Shown here in pieces: positions 1-7,230 of a stretch of DNA of 40,916 nucleotides. Every line of letters starts with the position of its first letter. Within the stretch, counting starts at the first letter, position 1. Source of the stretch: DATHRK01 sp035465395 (GTDB lineage: Bacteria; Gemmatimonadota; Gemmatimonadetes; Longimicrobiales; RSA9); assembly GCA_035465395.1 (NCBI GenBank), contig DATHRK010000022.1, positions 1 through 40,916 of the forward strand. Direction: 5' to 3'. The notes beneath the pieces are model-generated. The model made no database searches and had not been told where the DNA came from. It was given only the letters and a program-made list of their open reading frames with translations. The position numbers and the translations under genes were made by a program.

Positions 1-40
1 GTGCGTACCACCACGGGACCCCGCAGCACCCAATACCATC

Positions 41-559
41 ATGCACGCACGACGCGCGGTAACGGCGACGCTCGCCCTGCTCGCGGCGCTCGGCACGTCC
101 GGCTGTGATCTCACGCTGGATCCCGCCAGCCGCATCACGGGAGACTACGACGCCGTCTGGTTCTGGTACTACGAGGTGCCGAGCCTGGGCCTGGCCGACG
201 AAGGCGCCTGCGACGGCGTGTTGGAGATCACCTCGCAGCGCGGCAACGACTTCTCCGGCCGACACCGGCTGGAGTCCTTCGGCGCATGCATTCCGGAGAG
301 CTCGGGCCGGATCCGCGGCAACGTCTATTCGGACGGCGATTTCGACATGGAGGTGGAGCTCGACGACGGGCGCTACGGCGTCTTCGAGATCGAACCCGGG
401 TGTCGGGTCGTCTCGCGGGACCGTCGCTACGAGGGCCGGTATCGGCGGGGGCAGATCGACGCCTTCGCGGACGCCCACCTGCGCTGCTACCTGGAGGGCC
501 GGGAGCGCGACGTCTACCTGGAGGTCGACGTGATCGCGGACGAGTTCCGGCGCTTCTGA
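41..559 (+). CDS. putative lipoprotein, unknown function
   Basis: 172-residue protein with a typical lipoprotein signal: positive N-terminus (HARR), a hydrophobic stretch over residues 8-18 and the lipobox L-G-T-S-G-C with the lipidated Cys at residue 22. The mature part is acidic and rich in aromatic residues, with several Cys (e.g. in the segments around residues 57, 94 and 120) that could form disulfides in an exported protein. I recognise no family. The ATG at 41 gives a complete signal peptide, so the start is plausible, although only 40 bases of upstream sequence are visible. It is convergent with the small gene that ends at 605, so it is probably its own transcription unit. Confidence 0.75.
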   Translation: MHARRAVTATLALLAALGTSGCDLTLDPASRITGDYDAVWFWYYEVPSLGLADEGACDGVLEITSQRGNDFSGRHRLESFGACIPESSGRIRGNVYSDGDFDMEVELDDGRYGVFEIEPGCRVVSRDRRYEGRYRRGQIDAFADAHLRCYLEGRERDVYLEVDVIADEFRRF

Positions 560-604
560 GCCGGCCGGGCGAACGGGGAGGCGCCTGGGGCCACCCCGTT
601 CGCC

Positions 605-838
605 TCAGCGCGGCGGGTGGCGGCGGGTGGCCGCGAGCCGCTCCTCGGCGCGTTCCAGCGCGATCGCTTCGGCCTCCTCCCGCGTAGCGCCGATGCCGCG
701 GGCGATGCGCGCGCCGGGGTCGACGTTGTCGACCGCGGCGAAATAGGTGTCGCCCAGCCGATGCGACCGTACCCGCACCGGCCAGCCGGCCAGCTCCAGC
801 GTCCTCTCCTCTAGCTCGGTCGGCGAGAGCGGGGTCAC
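605..838 (-). CDS. small protein coupled to sulfurtransferase
   Basis: 77-residue protein starting at a GTG that overlaps the TGA of the upstream sulfurtransferase (GTGA, 4-bp overlap), which implies translational coupling. A longer reading from an ATG at 880 would run well into the sulfurtransferase and is less likely. The sequence has a strand-rich first half followed by a helix rich in Ala/Glu/Arg (GATREEAEAIALERAEERLA), a small alpha/beta layout. I recognise no family. Its conserved-looking coupling suggests it works with, or modulates, the rhodanese. Confidence 0.65.
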   Translation of the reverse strand: MTPLSPTELEERTLELAGWPVRVRSHRLGDTYFAAVDNVDPGARIARGIGATREEAEAIALERAEERLAATRRHPPR

Positions 839-1674
839 CGTTCGACGGGCGCCCCGACCAGGTTGCCCCACTCGGTCCACGACCCGTCGTAGTTGCGCAC
901 GTCGTCGTAGCCGAGCAGGTGCTTCAGCACGAACCAGCTGTGGCTCGAACGCTCCCCGATCCGGCAGTAGGTGATCACGGGGCGCTCGGGCGTGATGCCC
1001 GCGCTCTCGTACAGCTCCTCGAGCTCAGCCGCCGACTTGAAGGTGCCGTCCTCGTTCACGGCCTTGCCCCACGGAATGTTGGCCGCGCCGGGGATGTGGC
1101 CGCCGCGCTGGCAGGTCTCGGGGAGCCCCGGGGGCGCGAGGATCTCGCCGGTGAATTCGGCCGGGCTGCGCACGTCCACGAGGCCCGTGTCGCCCCGATC
1201 CACGGCGCTCTGGACCTCGGGCAGGAACGACCGCAGGCTCAGGTCCGGTTCGGGCACGGGGTACTCCGCCGGGGCGTGCCGGGGGGTCTCGGTGGTGAGG
1301 GGACGCCCTTCGGCGATCCATTTCGCGCGGCCGCCGTCCATGATCCGGACGTCGGCGTGGCCGTACATCTCGAGCTGCCAGAAGGCCCACGCCGCGAACC
1401 AGTTGTTGTTGTCTCCGTACAGGACCACGGTCGTGTCCGGCGCGATCCCGGATTCTCTCAACAGCGCCGCAAGCTCCCCGGGGGGCGTGACGTCACGCAC
1501 GACCGTGTCGCACAGTTGCGACGTCCAGTTCCAGCCGACGGCTCCGGGGATGTGACCCTGATCGTAGGACGCGGTGTCGACATCCACCTCGACGACGCGT
1601 ACGCCGGCGTCGTCCAGATGCGAAGCCACCCAGTCGGTGTCGACGAGAGCGTCCTGAGAAGCGTATTCGGTCAT
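835..1674 (-). CDS. sseA: two-domain thiosulfate sulfurtransferase (rhodanese)
   Basis: 279 residues with two rhodanese domains. The N-terminal, catalytically silent one covers about residues 10-130; the C-terminal domain, about 150-275, carries the active-site loop TYCRIGERSSHSW with the persulfide-forming Cys237. The loop CRIGERSSH matches the actinobacterial CysA/SseA-type thiosulfate sulfurtransferases rather than the CGSGVTA loop of mercaptopyruvate enzymes, so a thiosulfate:cyanide (or other thiol acceptor) sulfurtransferase in the cytoplasm is the best reading. The frame is open back to an ATG at 1755, but the ATG at 1674 has a GAAGGGG ribosome-binding site and matches the normal family N-terminus. 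A small gene overlaps its stop by 4 bp. A link of its sulfur chemistry to the neighbouring methylthio-salvage genes is only a thought. Confidence 0.88.
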   Translation of the reverse strand: MTEYASQDALVDTDWVASHLDDAGVRVVEVDVDTASYDQGHIPGAVGWNWTSQLCDTVVRDVTPPGELAALLRESGIAPDTTVVLYGDNNNWFAAWAFWQLEMYGHADVRIMDGGRAKWIAEGRPLTTETPRHAPAEYPVPEPDLSLRSFLPEVQSAVDRGDTGLVDVRSPAEFTGEILAPPGLPETCQRGGHIPGAANIPWGKAVNEDGTFKSAAELEELYESAGITPERPVITYCRIGERSSHSWFVLKHLLGYDDVRNYDGSWTEWGNLVGAPVER

Positions 1675-1804
1675 CAGACGACCCCTTCGAGACGGTGAGG
1701 ATGCGTCGCGGCGGGTGGGGGCAGCCAAGATCGCGCGCCCTCCGGCGAACCGCAATCGGTCCTGCGGTGCGGGCTCCTGACGGGGAGGCGGGTGGGATCG
1801 GCCC

Positions 1805-3664
1805 TCAACCCAGGCCGCCCATGAGCGCTCGCAGCCGCTCGACGGACAGCGCCCCGGCCGCGCCGGCGTGGGCGACCCTGCCCGCGGACAGCACGACGAC
1901 GTCGTCGGCGATCGCGGCGGCCTGCACCGGGTCGTGCGTGACGATCAGGACGCCGGTACCGCGGCCGCGGGCCTCGCGGATCAGCCGCAGGACGGCCGCC
2001 GTCGCGGACACCCCCAGCGCGGCCGTCGGCTCATCCAGCACGAGCACCCGTGGCGCCGGCGCGAGCGCCCTCGCGATCGCCAGCGCCTGACGCTCGCCGC
2101 CCGACAGCGCGGCCAGCGGCCGGTCCAGCGGATCCAGGGCGATCCCCACCCCGGCGGCCGCCTCCGTCGTCGCGCTGCGCACCGCGGGTTCGCGCAGCGC
2201 CGACCACGGCGCGCCCGGAAGGCCCAGGGCGAAGTTCCGCCACACGCTCAGGAGCGGCGCGTGCGCGAGATCCTGGAGCACGACCCCGATCCCGCGCGAG
2301 CGGGCGTCCGCGGGCGAGCCGAGATCGACCGGACGGCCGTCGACGTGCACGGCCCCGGCGTCCGGTCGGTCCACCCCGGTGAGGATCCGGATGAGCGTGC
2401 TCTTCCCCGCCCCGTTGTCTCCGACGAGGCAGGTGACCCGACCCGCTCGCACTCGCAGGTCGACACCCTCCAGGGCCCGCACCGCGCCGAAGCTCCGCGT
2501 GACCCCGCGCGCCTCCAGGACCGGCGGCGCCGGGTGCGGCCCGTCCCCCGGCCCGACCCCCCCGCCCACCGAGGGTGGTCCCGTGGCCCCGGCCTCGGTG
2601 CGCCGGGTGTCCGCGAGCGCTTCGGTCGCGCCGGCCACCCGCGGCGCCTCCGCTCGCGCGTCCCGGTCGTCCGATTCCCGGCGCGGGCCCGTCCGTAGCG
2701 CGGCGGCCCGGGCCTGGTGGTTCAGCCACGCGGCGCCCAGCAGGAGCGCGCCTAGCGCCGCCTGGAACCAGTCCGCGTCGACGCCGGAGATGACCATGCC
2801 CTGGCGCGCGATGCCGTAGATCAGCGCGCCGAACGCGGTCCCCAGGACGCTTCCGTGGCCGCCGGTCAGCAGCGTGCCGCCGATCACCGCGGCGACGATC
2901 GCGTGGAACTCCTGCCCCTGGCCGCGCAGCGCGTCGGCGCCGCCGAAGCGCAGGAGCTGGATGAGCGCGACCAGCCAGGCGCATGCGGCGGTCAGCGTGA
3001 AGAGCGCGATTTTGAGGCGGCGCACGGGGACGCCGAGGGCGCGGGCGGCCCCGGGTGCTCCTCCGGCCGCGAGGATCCAGTTCCCACCCACCCGGCGGTG
3101 CAGGAACCAGCCGAGGACCGCGGTGGCCGCCACCCACCAGAGGATCGAGGCTCGCAGTCCGAACGCGTCTCCGGCGAACGCCGCCGACCAGCCGCCGACG
3201 GCGTCGACAGGGAGCACGATCTGCGTTCGGCCGGTCGCGAGCCGCGCGAGGGCGATCGTCGTGCCCCGCAGGGCGAACATGACCGCCAGGGTGACGATGA
3301 ACGACGGCAGGCCGGTGCGCGTCACCACCGCCCCGTTGAACAGCCCGATCGCGAGCGCCAGGGCCAACCCCGCGCCCGCGGCCGCGCCCGGGCTCCAGCC
3401 CGCCTCGGCGACGAGGCCCGCCATCAGCATGCCGCTTGCGCCGACCGTCGCGCCGATCGACAGGTCGAACTCTCCGCCGATCATGAGCAGCGCGACCCCC
3501 GCAGCGAGGATGCCCAGCGGCGCCGCGGCGTTCAGGACCGTCGTCGCCCCGTCCAGGGACCGAAACGACGGGCCCGCGACGACCGCGAAGACGATCCACA
3601 GCCCGGCGGCGCCGGCGGCGGCCGCGAGGGGCGGGTGGCGGAACGCCAGGGAGCGCAGCGTCAG
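1805..3664 (-). CDS. fused ABC importer permease-ATPase (RbsC-RbsA type)
   Basis: One continuous frame joins a ribose-type (CUT2) permease and a single ABC ATPase. Counting from a CTG at 3664, the permease fills about residues 1-315, including the family segment GGEFDLSIG near residue 63. A Pro/Gly/Arg-rich linker follows, about 320-380. The ATPase then shows Walker A GDNGAGKST (about 415-423), signature LSGGERQ (about 520) and Walker B VLVLDEPTAAL. Such importers usually have separate permease and a tandem-ATPase subunit; here a homodimer would supply both permeases and both ATPases. Permease-like sequence runs about 60 codons upstream of the first ATG (3484), but there is no ATG, GTG or TTG there, so I place the start at the CTG overlapping the SBP stop (CTGA). 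The start is uncertain; the function is not. Confidence 0.82.
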   Translation of the reverse strand: MTLRSLAFRHPPLAAAAGAAGLWIVFAVVAGPSFRSLDGATTVLNAAAPLGILAAGVALLMIGGEFDLSIGATVGASGMLMAGLVAEAGWSPGAAAGAGLALALAIGLFNGAVVTRTGLPSFIVTLAVMFALRGTTIALARLATGRTQIVLPVDAVGGWSAAFAGDAFGLRASILWWVAATAVLGWFLHRRVGGNWILAAGGAPGAARALGVPVRRLKIALFTLTAACAWLVALIQLLRFGGADALRGQGQEFHAIVAAVIGGTLLTGGHGSVLGTAFGALIYGIARQGMVISGVDADWFQAALGALLLGAAWLNHQARAAALRTGPRRESDDRDARAEAPRVAGATEALADTRRTEAGATGPPSVGGGVGPGDGPHPAPPVLEARGVTRSFGAVRALEGVDLRVRAGRVTCLVGDNGAGKSTLIRILTGVDRPDAGAVHVDGRPVDLGSPADARSRGIGVVLQDLAHAPLLSVWRNFALGLPGAPWSALREPAVRSATTEAAAGVGIALDPLDRPLAALSGGERQALAIARALAPAPRVLVLDEPTAALGVSATAAVLRLIREARGRGTGVLIVTHDPVQAAAIADDVVVLSAGRVAHAGAAGALSVERLRALMGGLG

Positions 3665-4641
3665 CGTACGCCCCGGCGTGCGAGCTCCCGCACCCGTGCC
3701 GCGGTCTCGGCGGTGACGAAGCCCGGGCCCGTCGCGACGACGCCTCCGCCGCCCGGCATCGTGAGGGTCTCGGCGTACTTCACCAGCATGACGACGGGCA
3801 GGTACCCCTGCAGGTACGGCTGCTGGTCCACGGCGAAGAGCGCGCGCCCGGCCTCGACGGCGGCCGCGACCTCGTCGGTGAGGTCGAAGGTGGCGAACCC
3901 CGCGTCGCTCCCCTCGACGGCGGCGAGCGCGGGTGCCGCGCCCGCCGGGCCCAGGGTCAGTACGGCGTCGTAGGCGCCGTCGGCGAGCGCGGCGCGGATG
4001 CGCTGCTCGGTGTCATCCGGATCGGCGAGATCGACCCCCAACACGGTCGAGCCGCCTCCGGCTGCTGCGAGCGCGTCGGCCACGCCGCGGCAGCGGTCGT
4101 CGAGGGCGGCGTTGCCCACTTCGTGGTGCACGCACAACACCGCAAGAGCCCCCGTTTCCGCGAGGCGCGCGCCGGCTGCCCGGCCCGCCTCGTACTCGGG
4201 CTGACCCACGTGCGCGAGCAAGCCCAGGTCGCGGGAGACGTCGGCGCCCGAGTTGATGGACACGACGGGGATGCCCGCCGCGACCGCCCGCTCGATCGCG
4301 GGGCGGAGCGCCGCGGCGTCCGGTATCGACACCACGATGCCGGCGGGCGCGGCGGCCACCGCGCCGTCCAGCAGATCGCTCATGGCGACCATGTCGAAGG
4401 TCGCCGGGGCCTGGTACTGCACGTCGACCCCCATGTCCCGCCCCGCGTCCGCCGCGCCGTTGGCGACCACGGACCAGTACGGGTCCGCGGCCTGGCCGTG
4501 GGTCACGACGACGATGCGCATCGCCGCCCGCCCCTCGGCGCCCGATCCTCCTTGCTCCGCGGGTCCGTCGCAGGCGCCGACCACGCACCCGGCTACCGCC
4601 AGCAGGGACGCCGCCGCGCGAAGTCCAGGGGCCGCCGTCAT
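3661..4641 (-). CDS. sugar/nucleoside-type ABC solute-binding lipoprotein
   Basis: 326-residue periplasmic-binding protein of the RbsB (Peripla_BP_4) type. The N-terminus is a lipoprotein signal with two possible lipoboxes, Cys19 (LAVAGC) and Cys24 (VVGAC). The mature part opens with MRIVVVTHGQAADPYW and has the family's IVVSIPDAAALRPAIERA-type segment and GIPVVSINSG. The ATG overlaps the stop of the upstream deaminase gene (ATGA), and its own stop overlaps the start of the permease-ATPase. The three genes therefore form one unit. The ligand cannot be read from sequence; the RbsB fold plus the deaminase and mtnA neighbours suggest a nucleoside or a methylthio/deoxy-ribose compound, which is an inference. 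Confidence 0.85.
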   Translation of the reverse strand: MTAAPGLRAAASLLAVAGCVVGACDGPAEQGGSGAEGRAAMRIVVVTHGQAADPYWSVVANGAADAGRDMGVDVQYQAPATFDMVAMSDLLDGAVAAAPAGIVVSIPDAAALRPAIERAVAAGIPVVSINSGADVSRDLGLLAHVGQPEYEAGRAAGARLAETGALAVLCVHHEVGNAALDDRCRGVADALAAAGGGSTVLGVDLADPDDTEQRIRAALADGAYDAVLTLGPAGAAPALAAVEGSDAGFATFDLTDEVAAAVEAGRALFAVDQQPYLQGYLPVVMLVKYAETLTMPGGGGVVATGPGFVTAETAARVRELARRGVR

Positions 4642-5954
4642 CCGCGGCGCGCCCGATCCGCGAGCGCGAAAGCCCGTTCTACAGCCAGCCCGACGATGTC
4701 CTCCTCGTCCACCACCTCCACCACGCGGCGGTGCATGAGCACGCGCCCCGCGCAGACGGTGGTGTCCACGTGGCTGCCGTTCGCGGCGTAGACCAGCGCC
4801 GAGGCCGGATCGTACGCGGGCGCCGTCTCCGGCGCGTCCAGGCGGACCAGCACGAAGTCGGCGGGGTCGCCCACGCGCACCTCGCCGGGTGCGGCCAGCA
4901 GCCCGGCCGACGGCCCAGCGGTCGCGATGGCGACGGCCTCGGCGGCGGACAACGCCGATGGATCCCCGGAGGCGTGCTTCTGGAGCAGCGAGGCCGTCTT
5001 CATCTCTTCGATCATGTCGAGGTTGTTGTTGGAGGCGGGCCCATCGGTGCCCAACGCCACGCGCAGGCCGGCGGCGCGGGCCGCCGGGTAGTCGAAGGGC
5101 CCACCCACCGCCAGCTTCATGTTGGCCGTGGGATTCGTCACGACCGTCGCTCCCGCGGCCGCCAGGGCGTCCCGCTCGGCGCTGTCCAGGTGCACGGCGT
5201 GCGCGCAGGCCAGGCGCGTCTCCAGCAGCCCGCATCGCTCCAGCAGGAACGCCGGCCGCACCCCGTGTGCGGCGACGCAGTCCCGCACCTCCGACTCCGT
5301 CTCCGACAGGTGGATGTGCACGAGCAGGTCGTTCTCGCCCGCGAAATCCGCGATCCAGCGCAGGTTGTCGACCGACACGGTGTAGATGGCGTGCGGCGCC
5401 ACCGCGAGCGACACCAGAGGTCCGTCCTCCTCCAGCGTCGCCAGCTCGGAGCGCGTCTGCTCGCGGGACGCGCGGCCCCTGGCCTCGTCGCCGAAATCCA
5501 CGAACGGCGAGCCCAGGTGCGCCCGGAGGCCGAACTCGCGAACCGCCCGTCGGGCCCCGGGCCGGTGCCAGTACATGTCGTTCAGGTAGGTGGTGCCCGA
5601 GCGGACCATCTCGAGCAAAGCGAGCCGGGTCCCCGCGTACACGTCCTCCTCGGTCAGCAGCGCCTCGGCCGGCCAGATGCGGGTCCGCAGCCACGCGTCG
5701 AGCGGCATGTCGTCGCCGAACCCCCTGAGCAGGGTCATCGCGGCGTGCGTGTGGGCGTTCCGGAATCCGGGGAAGACGGCGCAGCCGGCGCCCTCCAGGA
5801 CCCTGGCGGTCGAGGGGTGCCGGCGCGCGCTTTCCACCCCGGACGAGCCGGCCCCCGGCGTCCCGGGGCTGATGGCGGCGATTCGGCCCCCGGAGACGTC
5901 GATCTCGACGCGCGCGCCCGCGAGCGTGGCGCCCGAGATCCGCAGGTCGCTCAC
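4638..5954 (-). CDS. mtaD: MTA/SAH deaminase-type amidohydrolase
   Basis: 438 residues, the usual length of the MtaD / 5'-methylthioadenosine-S-adenosylhomocysteine deaminase family of the amidohydrolase superfamily. Metal and catalytic residues are visible: His68 and His70 in NAHTHAAMTLLRG, His215 in HIHLSETE with Glu218, His252 in CAHAVH, and Asp304 in LGTDG followed by ASNNNLDMIEE. Family members hydrolyse the 6-amino group of MTA, SAH or 5'-deoxyadenosine to the inosine form. It is first in a minus-strand operon with an ABC importer and is divergent from mtnA, so a role in 5'-modified nucleoside salvage fits. A related chlorohydrolase/guanine-deaminase specificity cannot be excluded. ATG start at 5954 begins directly with the small beta domain expected. 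Confidence 0.87.
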   Translation of the reverse strand: MSDLRISGATLAGARVEIDVSGGRIAAISPGTPGAGSSGVESARRHPSTARVLEGAGCAVFPGFRNAHTHAAMTLLRGFGDDMPLDAWLRTRIWPAEALLTEEDVYAGTRLALLEMVRSGTTYLNDMYWHRPGARRAVREFGLRAHLGSPFVDFGDEARGRASREQTRSELATLEEDGPLVSLAVAPHAIYTVSVDNLRWIADFAGENDLLVHIHLSETESEVRDCVAAHGVRPAFLLERCGLLETRLACAHAVHLDSAERDALAAAGATVVTNPTANMKLAVGGPFDYPAARAAGLRVALGTDGPASNNNLDMIEEMKTASLLQKHASGDPSALSAAEAVAIATAGPSAGLLAAPGEVRVGDPADFVLVRLDAPETAPAYDPASALVYAANGSHVDTTVCAGRVLMHRRVVEVVDEEDIVGLAVERAFALADRARRG

Positions 5955-6228
5955 GGCGAGGGCCGGCGCGCGGACGCGGGGGTCCGGGCGGGGGGAAAGA
6001 GGGGCCGGGACATGGTCACGCCAAGCTGCTCCCGGTGGTCCCGCCCCGCAACGGGGCGCCCGCGCGGCCTGGCGCGTACGCGGGGTCGCACGGATGCGCT
6101 ACCTTGGGCCGTAGCCAGGCCCCGCACACCGACGCACCGGAGGGCGCTCCATCGACCGTCACCGATCCCTCGCCGCCGACGACGATCCGGCCGGACGCAC
6201 CCTGCGTCTGGCGGACGATGGGTGGGCC
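5955..6228. promoter_or_regulatory. divergent promoter region mtaD / mtnA
   Basis: Non-coding or partly coding spacer between two divergent operons, so at least one promoter must lie here for each direction. On the plus strand a weak -10-like TACCTT sits at 6100-6105. A GGAGG at 6139-6143 precedes a non-standard candidate start (ATC at 6151) for mtnA. I see no riboswitch-like fold such as a SAM box, and no clear operator palindrome. Confidence 0.35.
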
Positions 6229-7230
6229 GTGGAATCGTTCGATCAGACGCGCCTCCCCGGCGCCCAGGTCCCCCTGCGGCTCACCACGTGGCGCGAGGCC
6301 GCCGAGGCCATCGCCACCATGCGCGTACGCGGAGCGCCCCTCATCGGCGCCACGGCGGCCTACGGGCTCGCGCTCGCGGCCCGCGCGGATCCCTCGGACG
6401 CGTCCCTGGAGGAGGCCGCCCGAGGGCTGGCGGCGACCCGACCCACTGCGGTCAACCTCGCCTGGGCGCTCGATCGTGTACTCGGCGTCGTGGTCCCCGA
6501 ATCCGCGCCGGACCGGGCGCGGGCGGCCTACCGCGAGGCCGAGGCCATCTGCGCCGAGGACGTCGCCACCAACCGCGCGATCGGCGAGCACGGCCTCGCG
6601 CTCCTCTCGGGCCTCGAGGGGGGAGCGGACCGCCCGCTCCAGATCCTCACGCACTGCAACGCGGGGCGGCTCGCCACGGTGGGTTGGGGCACGGCGACCG
6701 CGCCGATCTATCTGGCGCACGCCGACGGCCTGCGGGTGCACGTGTGGGTCTCCGAGACGCGCCCGCGCAACCAGGGCGCGCTCACCGCCTGGGAGCTGGC
6801 GCGGGCCGGCGTGCCCCACACGGTCGTCGCCGACTCGGCCTGCGGCCACCTCCTCCTCGGGGGCCGGGTGGACTGCTGTCTGGTGGGCACGGACAGGACG
6901 ACCGCCGCGGGCGACGTGGCGAACAAGATCGGCACGCTGCTCAAGGCCCTCGCCGCGCGGGAGGCGGATGTGCCATTTTGGGTTGCCGCGCCGTCTAGTT
7001 CGATAGACTGGTCGATCGACGACGGCGACGCGATTCCCATCGAGGAGCGCGACGGCTCGGAGGTGCGGCAGGCCCTCGGCCTGCCCGCCGATGTCCGGGT
7101 TGCCAACCCGGCGTTCGACGTGACGCCCGCACGCCTGGTGTCAGGGCTGATCACCGAGCGCGGCGTCGCCGAGGCGAGCGCGACCGGTCTGGCGGATCTG
7201 TTTCCCGATCACTTCCGGGGGGATGCATGA
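6229..7230 (+). CDS. mtnA: 5-methylthioribose-1-phosphate isomerase
   Basis: 333 residues from a GTG. MtnA converts methylthioribose-1-phosphate (or 5-deoxyribose-1-phosphate) to the ribulose-1-phosphate form. Hallmarks: MRVRGAPLIGATAAYG near residue 35; THCNAGRLATVGWGTA with catalytic Cys143; SETRPRNQGA; DSACGHLL; and GTDRTTAAGDVANKIGT with catalytic Asp222. The frame stays open upstream to a TAG at 6112. The upstream stretch TLRLADDGWAVESFDQTRLP resembles the normal MtnA N-terminus, so the true start may lie before 6229, although no ATG, GTG or TTG exists there. Its TGA overlaps the ATG of the aldolase gene (ATGA), so the two are coupled. Confidence 0.9.
   Translation: MESFDQTRLPGAQVPLRLTTWREAAEAIATMRVRGAPLIGATAAYGLALAARADPSDASLEEAARGLAATRPTAVNLAWALDRVLGVVVPESAPDRARAAYREAEAICAEDVATNRAIGEHGLALLSGLEGGADRPLQILTHCNAGRLATVGWGTATAPIYLAHADGLRVHVWVSETRPRNQGALTAWELARAGVPHTVVADSACGHLLLGGRVDCCLVGTDRTTAAGDVANKIGTLLKALAAREADVPFWVAAPSSSIDWSIDDGDAIPIEERDGSEVRQALGLPADVRVANPAFDVTPARLVSGLITERGVAEASATGLADLFPDHFRGDA

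Noticed and set aside
4641..5694. Long minus-strand frame upstream of the solute-binding protein
   Set aside because: It is the shifted frame of mtaD, Arg/Gly-rich with no motif; the lipoprotein signal and the ATGA overlap fix the start at 4641.
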